Source: Natrinema amylolyticum (GTDB lineage Archaea > Halobacteriota > Halobacteria > Halobacteriales > Natrialbaceae). Taken from it: a stretch of 64,000 nucleotides of DNA. Below the pieces are notes generated by a model. That model was not told the origin of the DNA. It worked only from the letters and a program-made list of their open reading frames with translations, and did not search any database. Of the stretch, positions 8,088-17,266 are shown piece after piece. The stretch covers positions 558,001 through 622,000 of the forward strand of contig NZ_JAIWPJ010000002.1 in the NCBI RefSeq assembly GCF_020515625.1. Direction: 5' to 3'. Numbering within the stretch: the first letter of the stretch is position 1; each line of letters opens with the position of its first letter. Made by a program: the position numbers and the translations under genes.

Positions 8088-9074
8088 TCAGGGGTATCGC
8101 TCGGACGGCGCGTCCGACGTGCGTCGCTCGAGCAGATCGAGGACGGGTTCGCTCGCGGCCAGTCGAATTCCCAGTTTGGTGAGCCGATCCCGTATCGCGC
8201 CGGGAACGAGCGTGCCGTACAACGATCCGAGCAGGGGGATCGGACCCACGCGGTAGTGCGTGTCGGGATTCGAAACGGTCGCGGCCTCCCGAATCGTCGC
8301 GGCGACTCGATCCGGGTCGTTGACGAGCGGACCGCCGCCTTCGACGGCGCGGAGTCGCCGGAGGACGCGATAGAGATCGGTGTACCCCGTCGGACTGACG
8401 ACGGTCACCTTCCTGCTCGTGTCGCCCCGATTCGCATCCGTCTCTCCGGTGTCGGCGTCGGCTCGCGACGCTGCTCGCGCGGTCGCGGCCGCGTCGTCGA
8501 CCGCCGTCACGGCGCGGTCGTAGAACGGCGTCCGAACGATTCCGGGTTGCACGACGACGACCTCGACGCCCGAATCGGTCAACTCCTGTCGAAGCGCGTC
8601 GCTGAGACTCGCCATCGCCCACTTCGACGCGGTGTAGCCGCCGATCCCCGCGAGCGCGAGCCGATCCGCGGCGCTGGTGACGGTGATGATCCGACCGGCA
8701 CCGCGCTCGCGCATTCGGGGAAGTACCGCCCGAATCAGTCGATGCGGCCCGAAACAGTGGACGGCGAACTGGCGCTTGAGCAGCCGCGTCGGCACGTCTT
8801 CGACCGGGCCGAACTGTCCGTAGCCGGCGTTGTTGACGAGGCAATCGACGCCGCCGGCCTCGTCGCGAATTCGCTCGACGACGCGTTCGATATCGTCGGG
8901 CTCGGTCAGGTCGAGCGCGGCGACGTCGGCCCCGCGGTCGGCCAGTCGCTCGAGGCCGTCCCGATCACGGTCTCGAGCGGTCGCATAGACCTGCCAGCCC
9001 TCGTCGAGCAGTGCGCGCGCCGTTTCGTAGCCGATGCCGGACGAACAGCCGGTCACGAGTGCGGTTGTCGGCAT
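8088..9074 (-). CDS. Short-chain dehydrogenase/reductase
   Basis: NAD(P)-dependent oxidoreductase of the classical SDR family, 328 residues. It shows the cofactor motif TGCSSGIG at residues 8-15, NNAGYGQFG near 87, the catalytic Ser in TVTSAADR and YTASKWA with the YxxxK pair. The C-terminal 100 residues are longer than in minimal SDRs and contain a variable RADADTGETDANRGD insert. The early position of NNAGYGQFG and the long tail resemble the retinol-dehydrogenase-like group that acts on lipophilic alcohols, but the substrate cannot be read from the sequence. It converges on the SPW gene. Confidence 0.9.
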   Translation of the reverse strand: MPTTALVTGCSSGIGYETARALLDEGWQVYATARDRDRDGLERLADRGADVAALDLTEPDDIERVVERIRDEAGGVDCLVNNAGYGQFGPVEDVPTRLLKRQFAVHCFGPHRLIRAVLPRMRERGAGRIITVTSAADRLALAGIGGYTASKWAMASLSDALRQELTDSGVEVVVVQPGIVRTPFYDRAVTAVDDAAATARAASRADADTGETDANRGDTSRKVTVVSPTGYTDLYRVLRRLRAVEGGGPLVNDPDRVAATIREAATVSNPDTHYRVGPIPLLGSLYGTLVPGAIRDRLTKLGIRLAASEPVLDLLERRTSDAPSERYP

Positions 9075-9191
9075 GGGTCGTGCTACGACGGCACCGAAGA
9101 AGGCAGTCCCCAGTTGTCAGACGCGGTCATTTTCACAGCCATCGACGGCTCCGAGAGCGGCCGGTAGTCACCGAGCGCGCGTCCAGCGCGA

Positions 9192-9935
9192 TCAGTCCTC
9201 GAACGGGTCGACGTCGTCCGGCGGCCCTCGTTCGTCATCGTTCGGCGGACCCCGTTCGTCATCGTCCGGCGGTCCCCGTTCGACGGCTTCCGATGGTTCT
9301 CCTTCGTCGTCGTCCGGTGAGTCGCGGTCGCTCGCTGCCGAGTCGTCCGAATCGTCGACCAGTCCGGCCTCCTCGAGCGCTCGCTCGAGGACGTCGAGTC
9401 CGGAGTCGTCGTCCGCATCGTCGGAGTCGTCCGGTTCGGCGGGGTCGTCGGTGTCTGTGGATTCGTCCGATTCGGTGGGGTCGTCTGGTTCGGTGGGCTC
9501 GTCTGGTTCGGCGGGCTCATCTGGTTCAGCGGGCTCGTCTGGTTCAGCGGGCTCATCTGGTTCAGCGGGCTCGTCTGGTTCAGCCGGTTCCTCGGCGTCG
9601 TCCTCCTCGTCGGAACCGTCATCGACGGCCGGTTCGGAATCAGTCGGCTCCGAGTCGGGTGACGGTTCCGTCGGGCTGCTATCGTCACCGTCGGCGGATG
9701 AATCGTCGGTATCGGTTTCAGTGGCGGTCGCGTCGTCGGGCTCGCGTTCGTCGGTCGTCGCGTCCGACTCGACGGCCGACGGGTCATCGTTCTCCACCGC
9801 CGCGGACGAATCCGTCTGGTCCGCCCGCAGGTCCGGGGCGAAGACCACCGTGAGGACCCCGAACGCGAGCAAGACGGCCACGATAGTGAGGAGCAGCGCG
9901 AACGTCGATGGGAGGTCGTCTCGAAGGCGGGACAT
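9192..9935 (-). CDS. Membrane-anchored acidic repeat protein
   Basis: The 247-residue protein begins MSRLRDDLPSTFALLLTIVA, with one membrane helix at about residues 10-32. The rest is low-complexity and extremely acidic. It includes five PAEPDE hexapeptides plus degenerate copies, one short ordered-looking stretch (LDVLERALEEAGLVDD), and a terminal ERGPPDD repeat. The start at 9935 was chosen because it puts the hydrophobic segment at the N-terminus; the open frame reaches 10154 but the extra residues look non-coding. Function is unknown; a surface stalk or spacer is the simplest reading. Confidence 0.65.
   Translation of the reverse strand: MSRLRDDLPSTFALLLTIVAVLLAFGVLTVVFAPDLRADQTDSSAAVENDDPSAVESDATTDEREPDDATATETDTDDSSADGDDSSPTEPSPDSEPTDSEPAVDDGSDEEDDAEEPAEPDEPAEPDEPAEPDEPAEPDEPAEPDEPTEPDDPTESDESTDTDDPAEPDDSDDADDDSGLDVLERALEEAGLVDDSDDSAASDRDSPDDDEGEPSEAVERGPPDDDERGPPNDDERGPPDDVDPFED
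9463..9594. repeat. 18-bp tandem coding repeat
   Basis: Seven 18-bp units, several nearly identical (tctggttcagcgggctcg and variants), encode the PAEPDE hexapeptide array on the minus strand. Near-identity at the DNA level points to recent slippage expansion. Confidence 0.8.
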
Positions 9936-10153
9936 TCGACGGATCAACCGTAGACGGCCCGTCTGCTTTGTTACTCTCAGCCCACAGGAAAATGATGTGA
10001 CACTTACTGACTGATACGGGGACACTTCCGAGAGTATCGGTCCGATTCGGCGGCGGGCCGCGATTTCGGTCTCGGCACGGGACGAATCCCCCGCGGGCGG
10101 CCGAACAATGATATGGCCGGCCCACCCAGTAGGAACAACGGACCTCGCCGACA

Positions 10154-12949
10154 ATGACGAGTCATTACGATCACGCGCAGGTACAGGAGTTCTGGCAGTA
10201 CGTCTGGGAGCGCGACGACGTCTACGCGCTCGATGCCGACGCCACGGATCCGACCTACGTCCTCGGCATGTTTCCCTACACGTCGGGCACGCTCCACATG
10301 GGGCACGTCCGCAACTACGCGATTACGGACGCCTACTCGCGCTATCGTCGCATGCGGGGCGACGACGTCCTCCACCCGATGGGGTGGGACGCGTTCGGCC
10401 TCCCCGCGGAGAACGCGGCCTTCGACCGAGCGACCGACCCCGAGTCCTGGACGCAGGCGTGTATCCGGCGCATGCGCGAGGAACTCGAGACGATGGGCTT
10501 CGGCTATGACTGGTCGCGCGAAATCACTACCTGCGAGCCCGACTACTATCAATGGAACCAGTGGCTGTTCAAGCGACTCTACGAGGCGGGGCTCGTCGAG
10601 TACGAGGCGGCGACGGTCAACTGGTGTCCCGACTGCGAGACGGTGCTGGCCGACGCCCAGGTCGTCAATCGCGAGGACGAGCGCAGCGAGTCCTCGGATC
10701 AGGCGAGCGGCGAGGACGACCACGGCGAGTCCTCAGACCGGGGGAGCGGCGAAGTCGCGAGCAGCGACGGCGAGCGGGTCTGCTGGCGATGTGAGACGCC
10801 CGTCGGTCGGCGCGAACTCGATCAGTGGTTCTTCACGATCACCGACTACGCCGAGGAGCTTCACGAGGGACTGGACGACCTCGAGGGCTGGCCCGACGGC
10901 GTCCGCGAAATTCAGCGCAACTGGATCGGTCGGCAGGAAGGGGCACGGATCACGTTTGAAGTGTCCGCTTATGGCGACGCTGACGGTGGCAGTGATGGCG
11001 ACGGTGACGACGGCGATCGAACCGTCGACGTGTTCAGCACGCGGCCGGAGACGATCTACGGCGCGACCTACCTCGCCGTCTCGCCGGGTCACGAACTGGC
11101 GCGGGACTTGGCTGAGGGTAATGATCGCGTCGCCGAGTACGTCGAGACGGTCCGCGAGCGGGACCCCGGCGAAGTCGGGTTTTCGGGCGTCGAGACCGAT
11201 GCCACCGCAATTCACCCGCTGACCGGCGAGGAACTCCCGGTCTACGTCGCCGGCTACGTCCTCGAGGACGTCGGCACCGGTGCCGTGATGGGCGTCCCCG
11301 GCCACAACGAGCGCGACCACTCGTTCGCGCTCGAGCACGACCTACCCGTCGAGCGCGTGATCGTTCCCGACGAGGACCGGGAGTTCGACGTCGAAAGCGA
11401 GGCCTACACCGGCGAGGGGGTCCTCGAGAACAGCGGCGAGTACGACGACCTCGAGAGCGAGGCGGCCCGCGATCGGATCGTGGCGGATCACGACGCGCTC
11501 GCGGACGACGTCACCTACCGGCTCCGGGACTGGCTGATCTCCCGGCAGCGCTACTGGGGGACGCCGATCCCGGTCGTCCACTGCGACGACTGCGGCCACG
11601 TCCTCGTGTCCGACGAGGACCTCCCCGTCGAACTGCCGGAATTCGTCCGGACCACGGGCAACCCGCTTGACGCGGCCGAGGAGTGGAACGAGACGACCTG
11701 TCCGGACTGCGGCAGGCCCGCGCGCCGCGAGACGGACACGATGGACACCTTCGTCGACTCCTCGTGGTACTACCTGCGTTTTCTCTCGCCGGACCTCGCG
11801 GACGCGCCGTTCGATACGGACGTCGCGAACGACTGGCTGCCGATCGATCTCTACGTCGGCGGCGACGAGCACGCCATCCTCCACCTGCTGTACACTCGCT
11901 TCTTCACGAAGGCGCTGGCCGACCTCGACCTCCTCGAGCGGCGAGAGCCGATTCGAGAGCTCATGAGCCAGGGGACGGTGCTCTACGACGGCGAGAAGAT
12001 GTCCAGTTCGAAGGGCAACGTCGTCACCCCCGAGGAGTACGGCGCGGAGACGACGCGGCTGTTCGTGCTCTCGGCGGCCCACCCCGAACAGGACTTCGAG
12101 TGGACCGCCAACAACGTCCGCGGGGCCTACGACCTCCAGCAGACCCTCTACCGAATGGCGGCGGACTTCGTCGAGGAGGGCGATGCGCGCGTCGAGCGGC
12201 GGGATCACGACGACTACGTCGCCCGAGAGATCGACCGGACGATCGCCGCGGTCACCGAGGAGTACGAGCGGTTCCGGTTCCACCGGGCCGCCACCGAGAT
12301 CCGGGAACTCGCCCGCCTGCTCCGGCGCTACCGCGAGTACGACCGCCCGAACGGTGACGTCTACCGCCGCGGCCTGCTGACGCTGGCCGCGCTGATCGTC
12401 CCGATGGCACCCCACCTCGGCGAGGAGTGCTGGAACAAACTCCGCGGCGAGGGGCTCGCCGTCGAAGCCGACTGGCCCGAACCCGAACGCGACGCGTCGG
12501 CCTACCAGCTCGAGCGCCGGCTGGTCGACCGCACGCTCGAGGACGTCCGAGACATCGTCGACGTCGCCGACATCGACGAGCCGGAGCGGATCGAACTGGT
12601 CGTCGCCGCCGAGTGGAAGTACCGGGCTGCCGAGTTGGCAAGCCGGGCTGCCGGCGGGGACGACGGCTCCGATCCCGTCGATTCGATCGTCGAGAGGGTT
12701 CTCGCGGACGATTCGCTCGCCGCCCCCGATCGAGAGCGCGTCGCGGCGTTCGCGGGCGAACTCGTCGGGCGCGACGGCGGGGACGGCGGGGAGATGCTCG
12801 GCGCGGACCGCGAACTAGCGGTTCTCGATCGGGCGTCCTGGCTCGTCACCGACGAGTTCGGTGCGGCCGTCGCCGTCCGACGGGCGACCGGTGACGACGA
12901 ACAGGCGGCCAAAGCCCGGCCGGGAAAACCCGCGATTCACATCAGTTAG
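10154..12949 (+). CDS. leuS: Leucyl-tRNA synthetase
   Basis: Charges tRNA-Leu with leucine. At 931 residues it has the class Ia signatures: HMGH at residues 48-51, KMSSS at 615-619, and the GTGAVMGVPGHNERD block of the CP1 editing domain. Architecture and length are bacterial-type LeuS, as is usual in haloarchaea. A zinc-ribbon (NWCPDCETVLAD ... VCWRCETPVGRRELDQWFF) is interrupted by an acidic Ser/Gly/Glu insert of about 35 residues. A second Cys pair set (HCDDCGHV ... TCPDCGRPA) follows. The C-terminal anticodon-binding domain contains another acidic insert. The ATG at 10154 gives the conserved YDHAQVQEFW opening. Confidence 0.97.
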   Translation: MTSHYDHAQVQEFWQYVWERDDVYALDADATDPTYVLGMFPYTSGTLHMGHVRNYAITDAYSRYRRMRGDDVLHPMGWDAFGLPAENAAFDRATDPESWTQACIRRMREELETMGFGYDWSREITTCEPDYYQWNQWLFKRLYEAGLVEYEAATVNWCPDCETVLADAQVVNREDERSESSDQASGEDDHGESSDRGSGEVASSDGERVCWRCETPVGRRELDQWFFTITDYAEELHEGLDDLEGWPDGVREIQRNWIGRQEGARITFEVSAYGDADGGSDGDGDDGDRTVDVFSTRPETIYGATYLAVSPGHELARDLAEGNDRVAEYVETVRERDPGEVGFSGVETDATAIHPLTGEELPVYVAGYVLEDVGTGAVMGVPGHNERDHSFALEHDLPVERVIVPDEDREFDVESEAYTGEGVLENSGEYDDLESEAARDRIVADHDALADDVTYRLRDWLISRQRYWGTPIPVVHCDDCGHVLVSDEDLPVELPEFVRTTGNPLDAAEEWNETTCPDCGRPARRETDTMDTFVDSSWYYLRFLSPDLADAPFDTDVANDWLPIDLYVGGDEHAILHLLYTRFFTKALADLDLLERREPIRELMSQGTVLYDGEKMSSSKGNVVTPEEYGAETTRLFVLSAAHPEQDFEWTANNVRGAYDLQQTLYRMAADFVEEGDARVERRDHDDYVAREIDRTIAAVTEEYERFRFHRAATEIRELARLLRRYREYDRPNGDVYRRGLLTLAALIVPMAPHLGEECWNKLRGEGLAVEADWPEPERDASAYQLERRLVDRTLEDVRDIVDVADIDEPERIELVVAAEWKYRAAELASRAAGGDDGSDPVDSIVERVLADDSLAAPDRERVAAFAGELVGRDGGDGGEMLGADRELAVLDRASWLVTDEFGAAVAVRRATGDDEQAAKARPGKPAIHIS

Positions 12950-13050
12950 CGGCCGTCGGTTCTGACTCCTCGTCGGCTCAGCGGCGAGAGTCACGACGGG
13001 CTCTCCTCGTCACGCGTGTCGACGGTAGCCCGGAATCTCCGGAAGGACAG

Positions 13051-13057
13051 TTTTATT
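13051..13057 (+). promoter_or_regulatory. TATA box of the HalOD1 gene
   Basis: TTTTATT centred about 30 bp before the ATG at 13085. The spacing predicts a leaderless transcript and supports the start at 13085 over the longer frame from 13016. Confidence 0.55.
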
Positions 13058-13084
13058 CAACCGGATTGGGAAGGGGCAGATACG

Positions 13085-13378
13085 ATGGTGAAGGGTGGCG
13101 GTAGCGTCGGCGCGTCGTCCCGTAAAGCACCGAGTCAGGCGGTGATCGAAGCGGTCGCCGACGCGGAAGGCGTTCCGCCGACGGCGGTCTCGCCGCCGGA
13201 CTACCAATCGCTGCACGCCGTCGTCGATCCGTCGGCGCTCGACGCCCTCTTCGCGGATCGACCCAGCGGCGCGAACAGACCGGGCGGAACCGTCTCGTTT
13301 TCCTTCTGTGGCTACGACGTCACCGTCGATCAGGACGCCACGGTGACGCTCGAGGAAGCGACCGAATCGATCGACTGA
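13085..13378 (+). CDS. HalOD1 output-domain protein
   Basis: The 97-residue protein is a stand-alone HalOD1 domain, a module found almost only in haloarchaea, often at the end of signal-transduction chains. The pattern AVIEAVADAEGVPPTAVSPP followed by LHAVVDPSALDALF and the strand pair GTVSFSFCGYDVTVDQDATVTL matches the family. Its role as an output or regulatory domain is inferred by others and not biochemically established. No kinase or response regulator is adjacent. Confidence 0.85.
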   Translation: MVKGGGSVGASSRKAPSQAVIEAVADAEGVPPTAVSPPDYQSLHAVVDPSALDALFADRPSGANRPGGTVSFSFCGYDVTVDQDATVTLEEATESID

Positions 13379-13544
13379 CAGCCTCCGAAGACCGGCCGTG
13401 ATGTGGTCCTCGCGATTTGCTCGTCACGTGGCGAACGACTCGCCCGAGTCCCGGTCGATCGCGGGTCTCAGACGCGGAGACGGGACGTATCGGACCGCTC
13501 CCGGAACAGCAAGCGTGATACGGCGGTGCTCCTAACGTCCGATA

Positions 13545-14150
13545 ATGGCAACCGCTGACGCGAGACGGCGACTCCGGCAGCAGCCGATGGGCGCAACGAT
13601 CCTTCTGACGATCGTCGGGTACGCGCTAGTGCTCGGGACGTTCCTGCTCGACATCCCGATCTATCCCGATCTGACGAACGCACAGGTCAACCTGCTCTCG
13701 CACGCAATCGCGGTCATCAACACGACCGCGACGGTCGTCCTATTGCTCGGCTGGTACTGGATCCGCGCCGGCGAGGTCGAGAAACACCGGCTGGCGATGG
13801 TCAGCGGGTTCGCGTTGATCCTCGGCTTCCTGGTCGTCTACCTGCTCAAGGTCGGCGGCGGCGGGACGAAGGAGTTCGTCGGCCCCGACGGCGTCTACTA
13901 CGCCTATCTCGTCATGCTGGCGATTCACATCATCCTCTCGATCGTCTCGGTGCCGGTCGTCCTCTACGCCCTGATCCTCGGGCTGAGTCATACGCCCGCG
14001 GAGCTCCGGGAGACGGCACACGCCAGGGTCGGCCGGATCGCCGCTGCCGCGTGGATCCTGAGCCTCTTCCTCGGTGTCGTCACCTACGTCCTGCTCAACC
14101 ACGTCTACGCCTACGAGTTCGCGTCGATGATCGCCCCCGTCGTCTTCTAA
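13545..14150 (+). CDS. DUF420 membrane protein
   Basis: The 201-residue protein has five to six hydrophobic helices with the DUF420 features NLLSHAIAVINTTATVVLLLGWYWIR, EKHRLAM and a histidine-bearing helix (MLAIHIILSI). DUF420 members are linked by gene context to heme-copper oxidase assembly (CtaM-like). Conserved membrane histidines suggest heme or metal handling. No oxidase genes are next to it here, though ctaB lies 27 kb away. Direction of transcription is shared with thiR downstream after a 138-bp gap. Confidence 0.8.
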   Translation: MATADARRRLRQQPMGATILLTIVGYALVLGTFLLDIPIYPDLTNAQVNLLSHAIAVINTTATVVLLLGWYWIRAGEVEKHRLAMVSGFALILGFLVVYLLKVGGGGTKEFVGPDGVYYAYLVMLAIHIILSIVSVPVVLYALILGLSHTPAELRETAHARVGRIAAAAWILSLFLGVVTYVLLNHVYAYEFASMIAPVVF

Positions 14151-14288
14151 CGCGTCGTACGATCGTTCTCCCGCGTCACGCTCGTCTCCGGTGCCGTTCG
14201 CCCGCCAGCGGACCGTCCCGCCGTCGGGACCCTCTCGTCGGCGGGACCCACAAGTTATCCCGTCGCCCGCCGTACCCTCGAGCAACGA

Positions 14289-15188
14289 ATGCAATTCGTC
14301 GAAGAAATCGTCGTGGACGAGTTCCTCCCGACCGTGCGGTCGCTGCTCGCCGGCGATCTTCGCGACCGGGGATTCACGCAGAGCGAGGTCGCCGACGTGC
14401 TCGGCATCAGCCAGAGCGCCGTCTCGAAGTACGCCCACGGCGACGTGACGGTCAACGATCGCATCGCCAAGGACGAGCGGGTGCTGGAACTCGTCGACGA
14501 GCTCGGCACCGGACTGGCGGCCGGCGAGATCTCGCCGGTCCAAGCGCTCATCGAGATCGAGGTCCTGATCCGCGACCTCGAGGCCGGCGGGGACCTGCTC
14601 GCCCAGCTCCACGAGGAGGCCGTGCCGGAACTCGCCGATCACGGCTCGAGCTTCCGCGTCCACGACCCCGAGAGCGATCTCCGGACCAGCGAGCGTGTCC
14701 TCTCGTCGCTCCGGCGCGGCCTGGGGATGCTCGAGACCGCCAGTGGCTTCACGAGCCTGATCCCCGCGGTCGGCTCGAATCTGGTCGCCTGCACGCCCGA
14801 CGCGGAAGACGTCGACGACGTCGCGGGCGTCCCCGGCCGGATTTTCGACGTCAAAGGGCGCGCGACGGTCCCCGCGGACCCCGAGTTCGGCGTCTCCGAG
14901 CACGTCGCGCGAGTGCTGCTGGCCGCCCGCCGCCACGGCGCGGACGCCTCGGCGGCCATCAACATCACGTACGACCCGGAGCTGGTCGACGAACTGACCG
15001 ACCGAGGCCACGTGGCCGTCGAGTTCGACGAGTCCGGCGACGTCGCCTCGAGCGTCGGCGCGGCGATCGAAGACGAGCCCGAAGCGACGGTGTTGTACCA
15101 GACCGGCGGCATGGGGATCGAGGCGCTGATCTACGTCCTCGGCCCGGACGCGGAGTCGGTCGCGGACACGCTCCGGACGCTCATCTGA
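14289..15188 (+). CDS. thiR: ThiR thiamine-responsive regulator (HTH-ThiN)
   Basis: 299 residues. The N-terminal helix-turn-helix at about 20-58 (RGFTQSEVADVLGISQSAVS) resembles lambda-repressor-type domains. The C-terminal half (about 115-298) is a ThiN domain, the thiamine-phosphate synthase module. Archaeal proteins of this layout are described as ThiR, a repressor of thiamine genes that senses thiamine phosphates. The ThiN part has SRR-like and LGMLETASGFTSLIPAVGSN segments. thi4 lies 2.4 kb downstream on the opposite strand, with a candidate operator in its promoter. A methyltransferase follows after 29 bp and may be co-transcribed. Confidence 0.85.
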   Translation: MQFVEEIVVDEFLPTVRSLLAGDLRDRGFTQSEVADVLGISQSAVSKYAHGDVTVNDRIAKDERVLELVDELGTGLAAGEISPVQALIEIEVLIRDLEAGGDLLAQLHEEAVPELADHGSSFRVHDPESDLRTSERVLSSLRRGLGMLETASGFTSLIPAVGSNLVACTPDAEDVDDVAGVPGRIFDVKGRATVPADPEFGVSEHVARVLLAARRHGADASAAINITYDPELVDELTDRGHVAVEFDESGDVASSVGAAIEDEPEATVLYQTGGMGIEALIYVLGPDAESVADTLRTLI

Positions 15189-15217
15189 ACGGACGGCACG
15201 CGACAGCGAAGACGCCA

Positions 15218-15916
15218 ATGACGGAATCAGCACAGGAGTTCTACGGCCGCTGGGCGCGCCTCTACGATCTAATCGCGCGACGAACGCCGGGTATCGCGGG
15301 TCTCCGCGAACGGGCGGCCGCCGCTTGCCGCCTCGAGCCCGGCGATACGGTCGTCGAGATGGGCTGTGGGACGGGCGCGAACCTCCCCGTCCTCCGCGAG
15401 CGGGTCGGCTCCGAGGGGACCGTGATCGGGATCGACTTCACGCGGCCGGTGCTCGAGCGAGCGCGAGCGGCCACCGCGGATTACGACAACGTCCACGTCC
15501 TGCAGGGGGACGCGACACAGCCGCCGGTCGGTGGGAGCGGTGAGACCGGACTGCCGGACGCGACCGGCGACGGTATCGACGCCGTGCTCGCGACGTTCGT
15601 CGTCGGCATGCTCGCCGATCCGGCGGGCGCGGTCGACGACTGGTGTGATCTCGTCGGACCCGACGGGACCGTCGTCCTCGCCAACGCCGCCCGAAGCGAG
15701 GAGTGGTATGCCCCGCCGGTCAACGCCGTCTTTCGGGCGATCGTCGTCCTCTCGACGCCGCCGACGACGCGGCTCCGTTACGAGAGCGACCCGCACGTTC
15801 GACTCGACGAGAAGATCGACGCCGCTCACGCTCGCCTCCGCGAGCGCGCGGCCGCCGTCGCCGACGAGACCCACGTGTTCGGCGTCGTCCGGCTTACCGG
15901 CGGGGCGATACCGTAG
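15218..15916 (+). CDS. Class I SAM-dependent methyltransferase
   Basis: The 232-residue protein has the Rossmann motif I VVEMGCGTGANLPVL, motif II GIDFTRPVL and VLQGDAT. The FYGRWARLYD opening is shared with UbiE/phospholipid-methyltransferase-like enzymes. The substrate is not deducible. The ATG at 15218 is chosen because the fold starts there; the open frame upstream overlaps thiR in another frame. The TAG stop falls inside the first copy of a 31-bp tandem duplication. Transcription probably continues from thiR. Confidence 0.88.
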   Translation: MTESAQEFYGRWARLYDLIARRTPGIAGLRERAAAACRLEPGDTVVEMGCGTGANLPVLRERVGSEGTVIGIDFTRPVLERARAATADYDNVHVLQGDATQPPVGGSGETGLPDATGDGIDAVLATFVVGMLADPAGAVDDWCDLVGPDGTVVLANAARSEEWYAPPVNAVFRAIVVLSTPPTTRLRYESDPHVRLDEKIDAAHARLRERAAAVADETHVFGVVRLTGGAIP

Positions 15917-15969
15917 GGACAGCCGGTTCAGCCGGGCGATACCGTAGGGACAGCCGGTTCAGCCGGGCG
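15911..15969. repeat. 31-bp tandem duplication at a gene end
   Basis: The unit beginning ccgtagggacagccggttca occurs at 15911-15941 and again, 28 bp long, at 15942-15969 with no mismatch. It contains the stop codon of the methyltransferase gene. Exact identity marks it as recent. Confidence 0.95.
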
Positions 15970-16000
15970 TGAATCGACGTTTCGCGGCGGCTATCGACGG

Positions 16001-16411
16001 TTACGCGGGCGCTTCGACGTCGCCGTACTCGCTGAGCCGACGGCGGACGTCGGCCGGGATCGGGGCCGGTCGCTCGGTCTCGTGATCGACGTGGACGATC
16101 GTCGTCTCGGCCGTCGAGGCGACCGCGCCGTCGACGCGAATCTCGTACGCCATGGTACAGCTCGAGTCGCCGAGCTCCGCGACCGAGAGGGCCACCACCG
16201 GCTCGTCGCCGTAGGTGATCGGTCGATCGTAGGAGATCTCGAGGGACGCGACCACGAAGGCGAGGTCCTCCTCGGGCATCCCCAGGACCTCCTCGATGTA
16301 GGCGATCCGGGCGACCTCGAGGTAGCTCGCGTAGACGGCGTGATTGACGTGATCCAACGGATCGAGGTCGCGAAAGCGGACCGGAACCTCGTGGGTAAAC
16401 TCTTTACTCAT
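16001..16411 (-). CDS. Acyl-CoA thioesterase (hotdog fold)
   Basis: Hydrolyses acyl-CoA esters; 136 residues, typical of the YbgC/4-hydroxybenzoyl-CoA thioesterase group. The motif VRFRDLDPLDHVNHAVYASY carries the catalytic Asp and the N-H-(A/V)-Y signature, followed by the long helix YLEVARIAYIEEVLG. Start 16411 gives MSKEFTHEVPVRF. The frame extends upstream to 16522 but those residues look non-coding. It converges on the methyltransferase gene. Substrate chain length is unknown. Confidence 0.9.
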   Translation of the reverse strand: MSKEFTHEVPVRFRDLDPLDHVNHAVYASYLEVARIAYIEEVLGMPEEDLAFVVASLEISYDRPITYGDEPVVALSVAELGDSSCTMAYEIRVDGAVASTAETTIVHVDHETERPAPIPADVRRRLSEYGDVEAPA

Positions 16412-16472
16412 TGTGTGTTGTCGAACGTGACTCGCACGAAAGTACGCACCGGTTCGCCGTCCCCTCACCGGG

Positions 16473-17240
16473 TCAGGACCGGGCGTACAGATCGGCGTGG
16501 GCAGGACAGAACGCGGGGTCACGAAGTTGCGCGTCGATCAGTTCTTCCTGCCGGTGGGCGTTGAAGAGTCGACACGCCTCGCGGTCACAGAACGCCTCCC
16601 CGGTCTCGAGGTAGTGGTAGCCCTGCAGGACGTACCCCTTCAGCGCGTCCGTGGTCCGCGGATCGTCCTCGATCAGGAAGTCGCCCTCGACCTGATTCTC
16701 GAGGACCTCCCGCGGCGGCGCGTCGCCGGAGAGGAGGGCGTGGCGTTGCTTTTCCTTGTAGTAGGCTTCGGGTTTGGCGGGTGCCTCGTAGAGTCCGGGC
16801 ACCGAAACCAGCGCCGGCTGTCCGAGGACGGTCACGCGCTTGTGCCAGCGGCCGTCGTGGTCGCCCCACGTCCCGATCGCGCGATCGAGGATCGGAACGT
16901 GCAGCGTCTCGAGCCCCCGTTCTTCCTCGGGGAGCGCGGCGTTGAGCGCCCGCTGGACCTGTACGCCGTCGTAGAGGACGCCGCCTTCGCGTTCGGGGTT
17001 CTCGAGGGCGCGTTCCTCGTAGCGGATCGTCCCGAGCATCGTGTTGCCCGTCTCGCGCTCGTACGGTGACGGGACTCGCGCCTCGGCGAACCGCTCGGGG
17101 AGGTCGTCCGTGCGGTGGACGTCGAGAAAACGGTCGCGAACCGATACCGATGCGTCGATCCGAGCCTCGAGCCAGTCGCCGATCGCGTCGATGTCGGCGA
17201 CGGTCGAGGGGGCGCGATAGCAGACGACTTCGTCGACCAT
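16473..17240 (-). CDS. Archaemetzincin-like protein lacking the catalytic HExxH
   Basis: The 255-residue protein has a C-terminus with the second zinc-site pattern of archaemetzincins: Cys218, Cys223 and a later Cys245-x2-His248 (FCDREACRLF ... FCPAH). At the place where archaemetzincins have HExxHxxGxxH just before that first Cys, this protein reads GYHYLETGEAF, so the catalytic histidines and glutamate are gone. Upstream strands (LETLHVPILDR, ALVSVPGLYE) fit the same fold. It probably belongs to the haloarchaeal family labelled DUF6775 putative metallopeptidase, recalled and not checked. An element shared with the thi4 promoter lies immediately upstream of its ATG, hinting at a thiamine link. 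Confidence 0.6.
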   Translation of the reverse strand: MVDEVVCYRAPSTVADIDAIGDWLEARIDASVSVRDRFLDVHRTDDLPERFAEARVPSPYERETGNTMLGTIRYEERALENPEREGGVLYDGVQVQRALNAALPEEERGLETLHVPILDRAIGTWGDHDGRWHKRVTVLGQPALVSVPGLYEAPAKPEAYYKEKQRHALLSGDAPPREVLENQVEGDFLIEDDPRTTDALKGYVLQGYHYLETGEAFCDREACRLFNAHRQEELIDAQLRDPAFCPAHADLYARS

Positions 17241-17266
17241 GTATAACCTAGTCGTACCACCAGGTG
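17241..17266 (-). promoter_or_regulatory. Candidate operator shared with thi4
   Basis: On the minus strand CTGGTGGTACGACTAGGTTA sits directly before the ATG at 17240. The core tGGTGGTAC and the following (g/t)act..g(g)tt match the element before thi4 at almost the same distance from the start (22 against 20 nt). Confidence 0.5.

Noticed and set aside
13740-15233. 497-codon antisense frame covering DUF420 and thiR
   Set aside because: Highly Arg- and Gly-rich with no motif. It is the antisense shadow of two well-supported genes.
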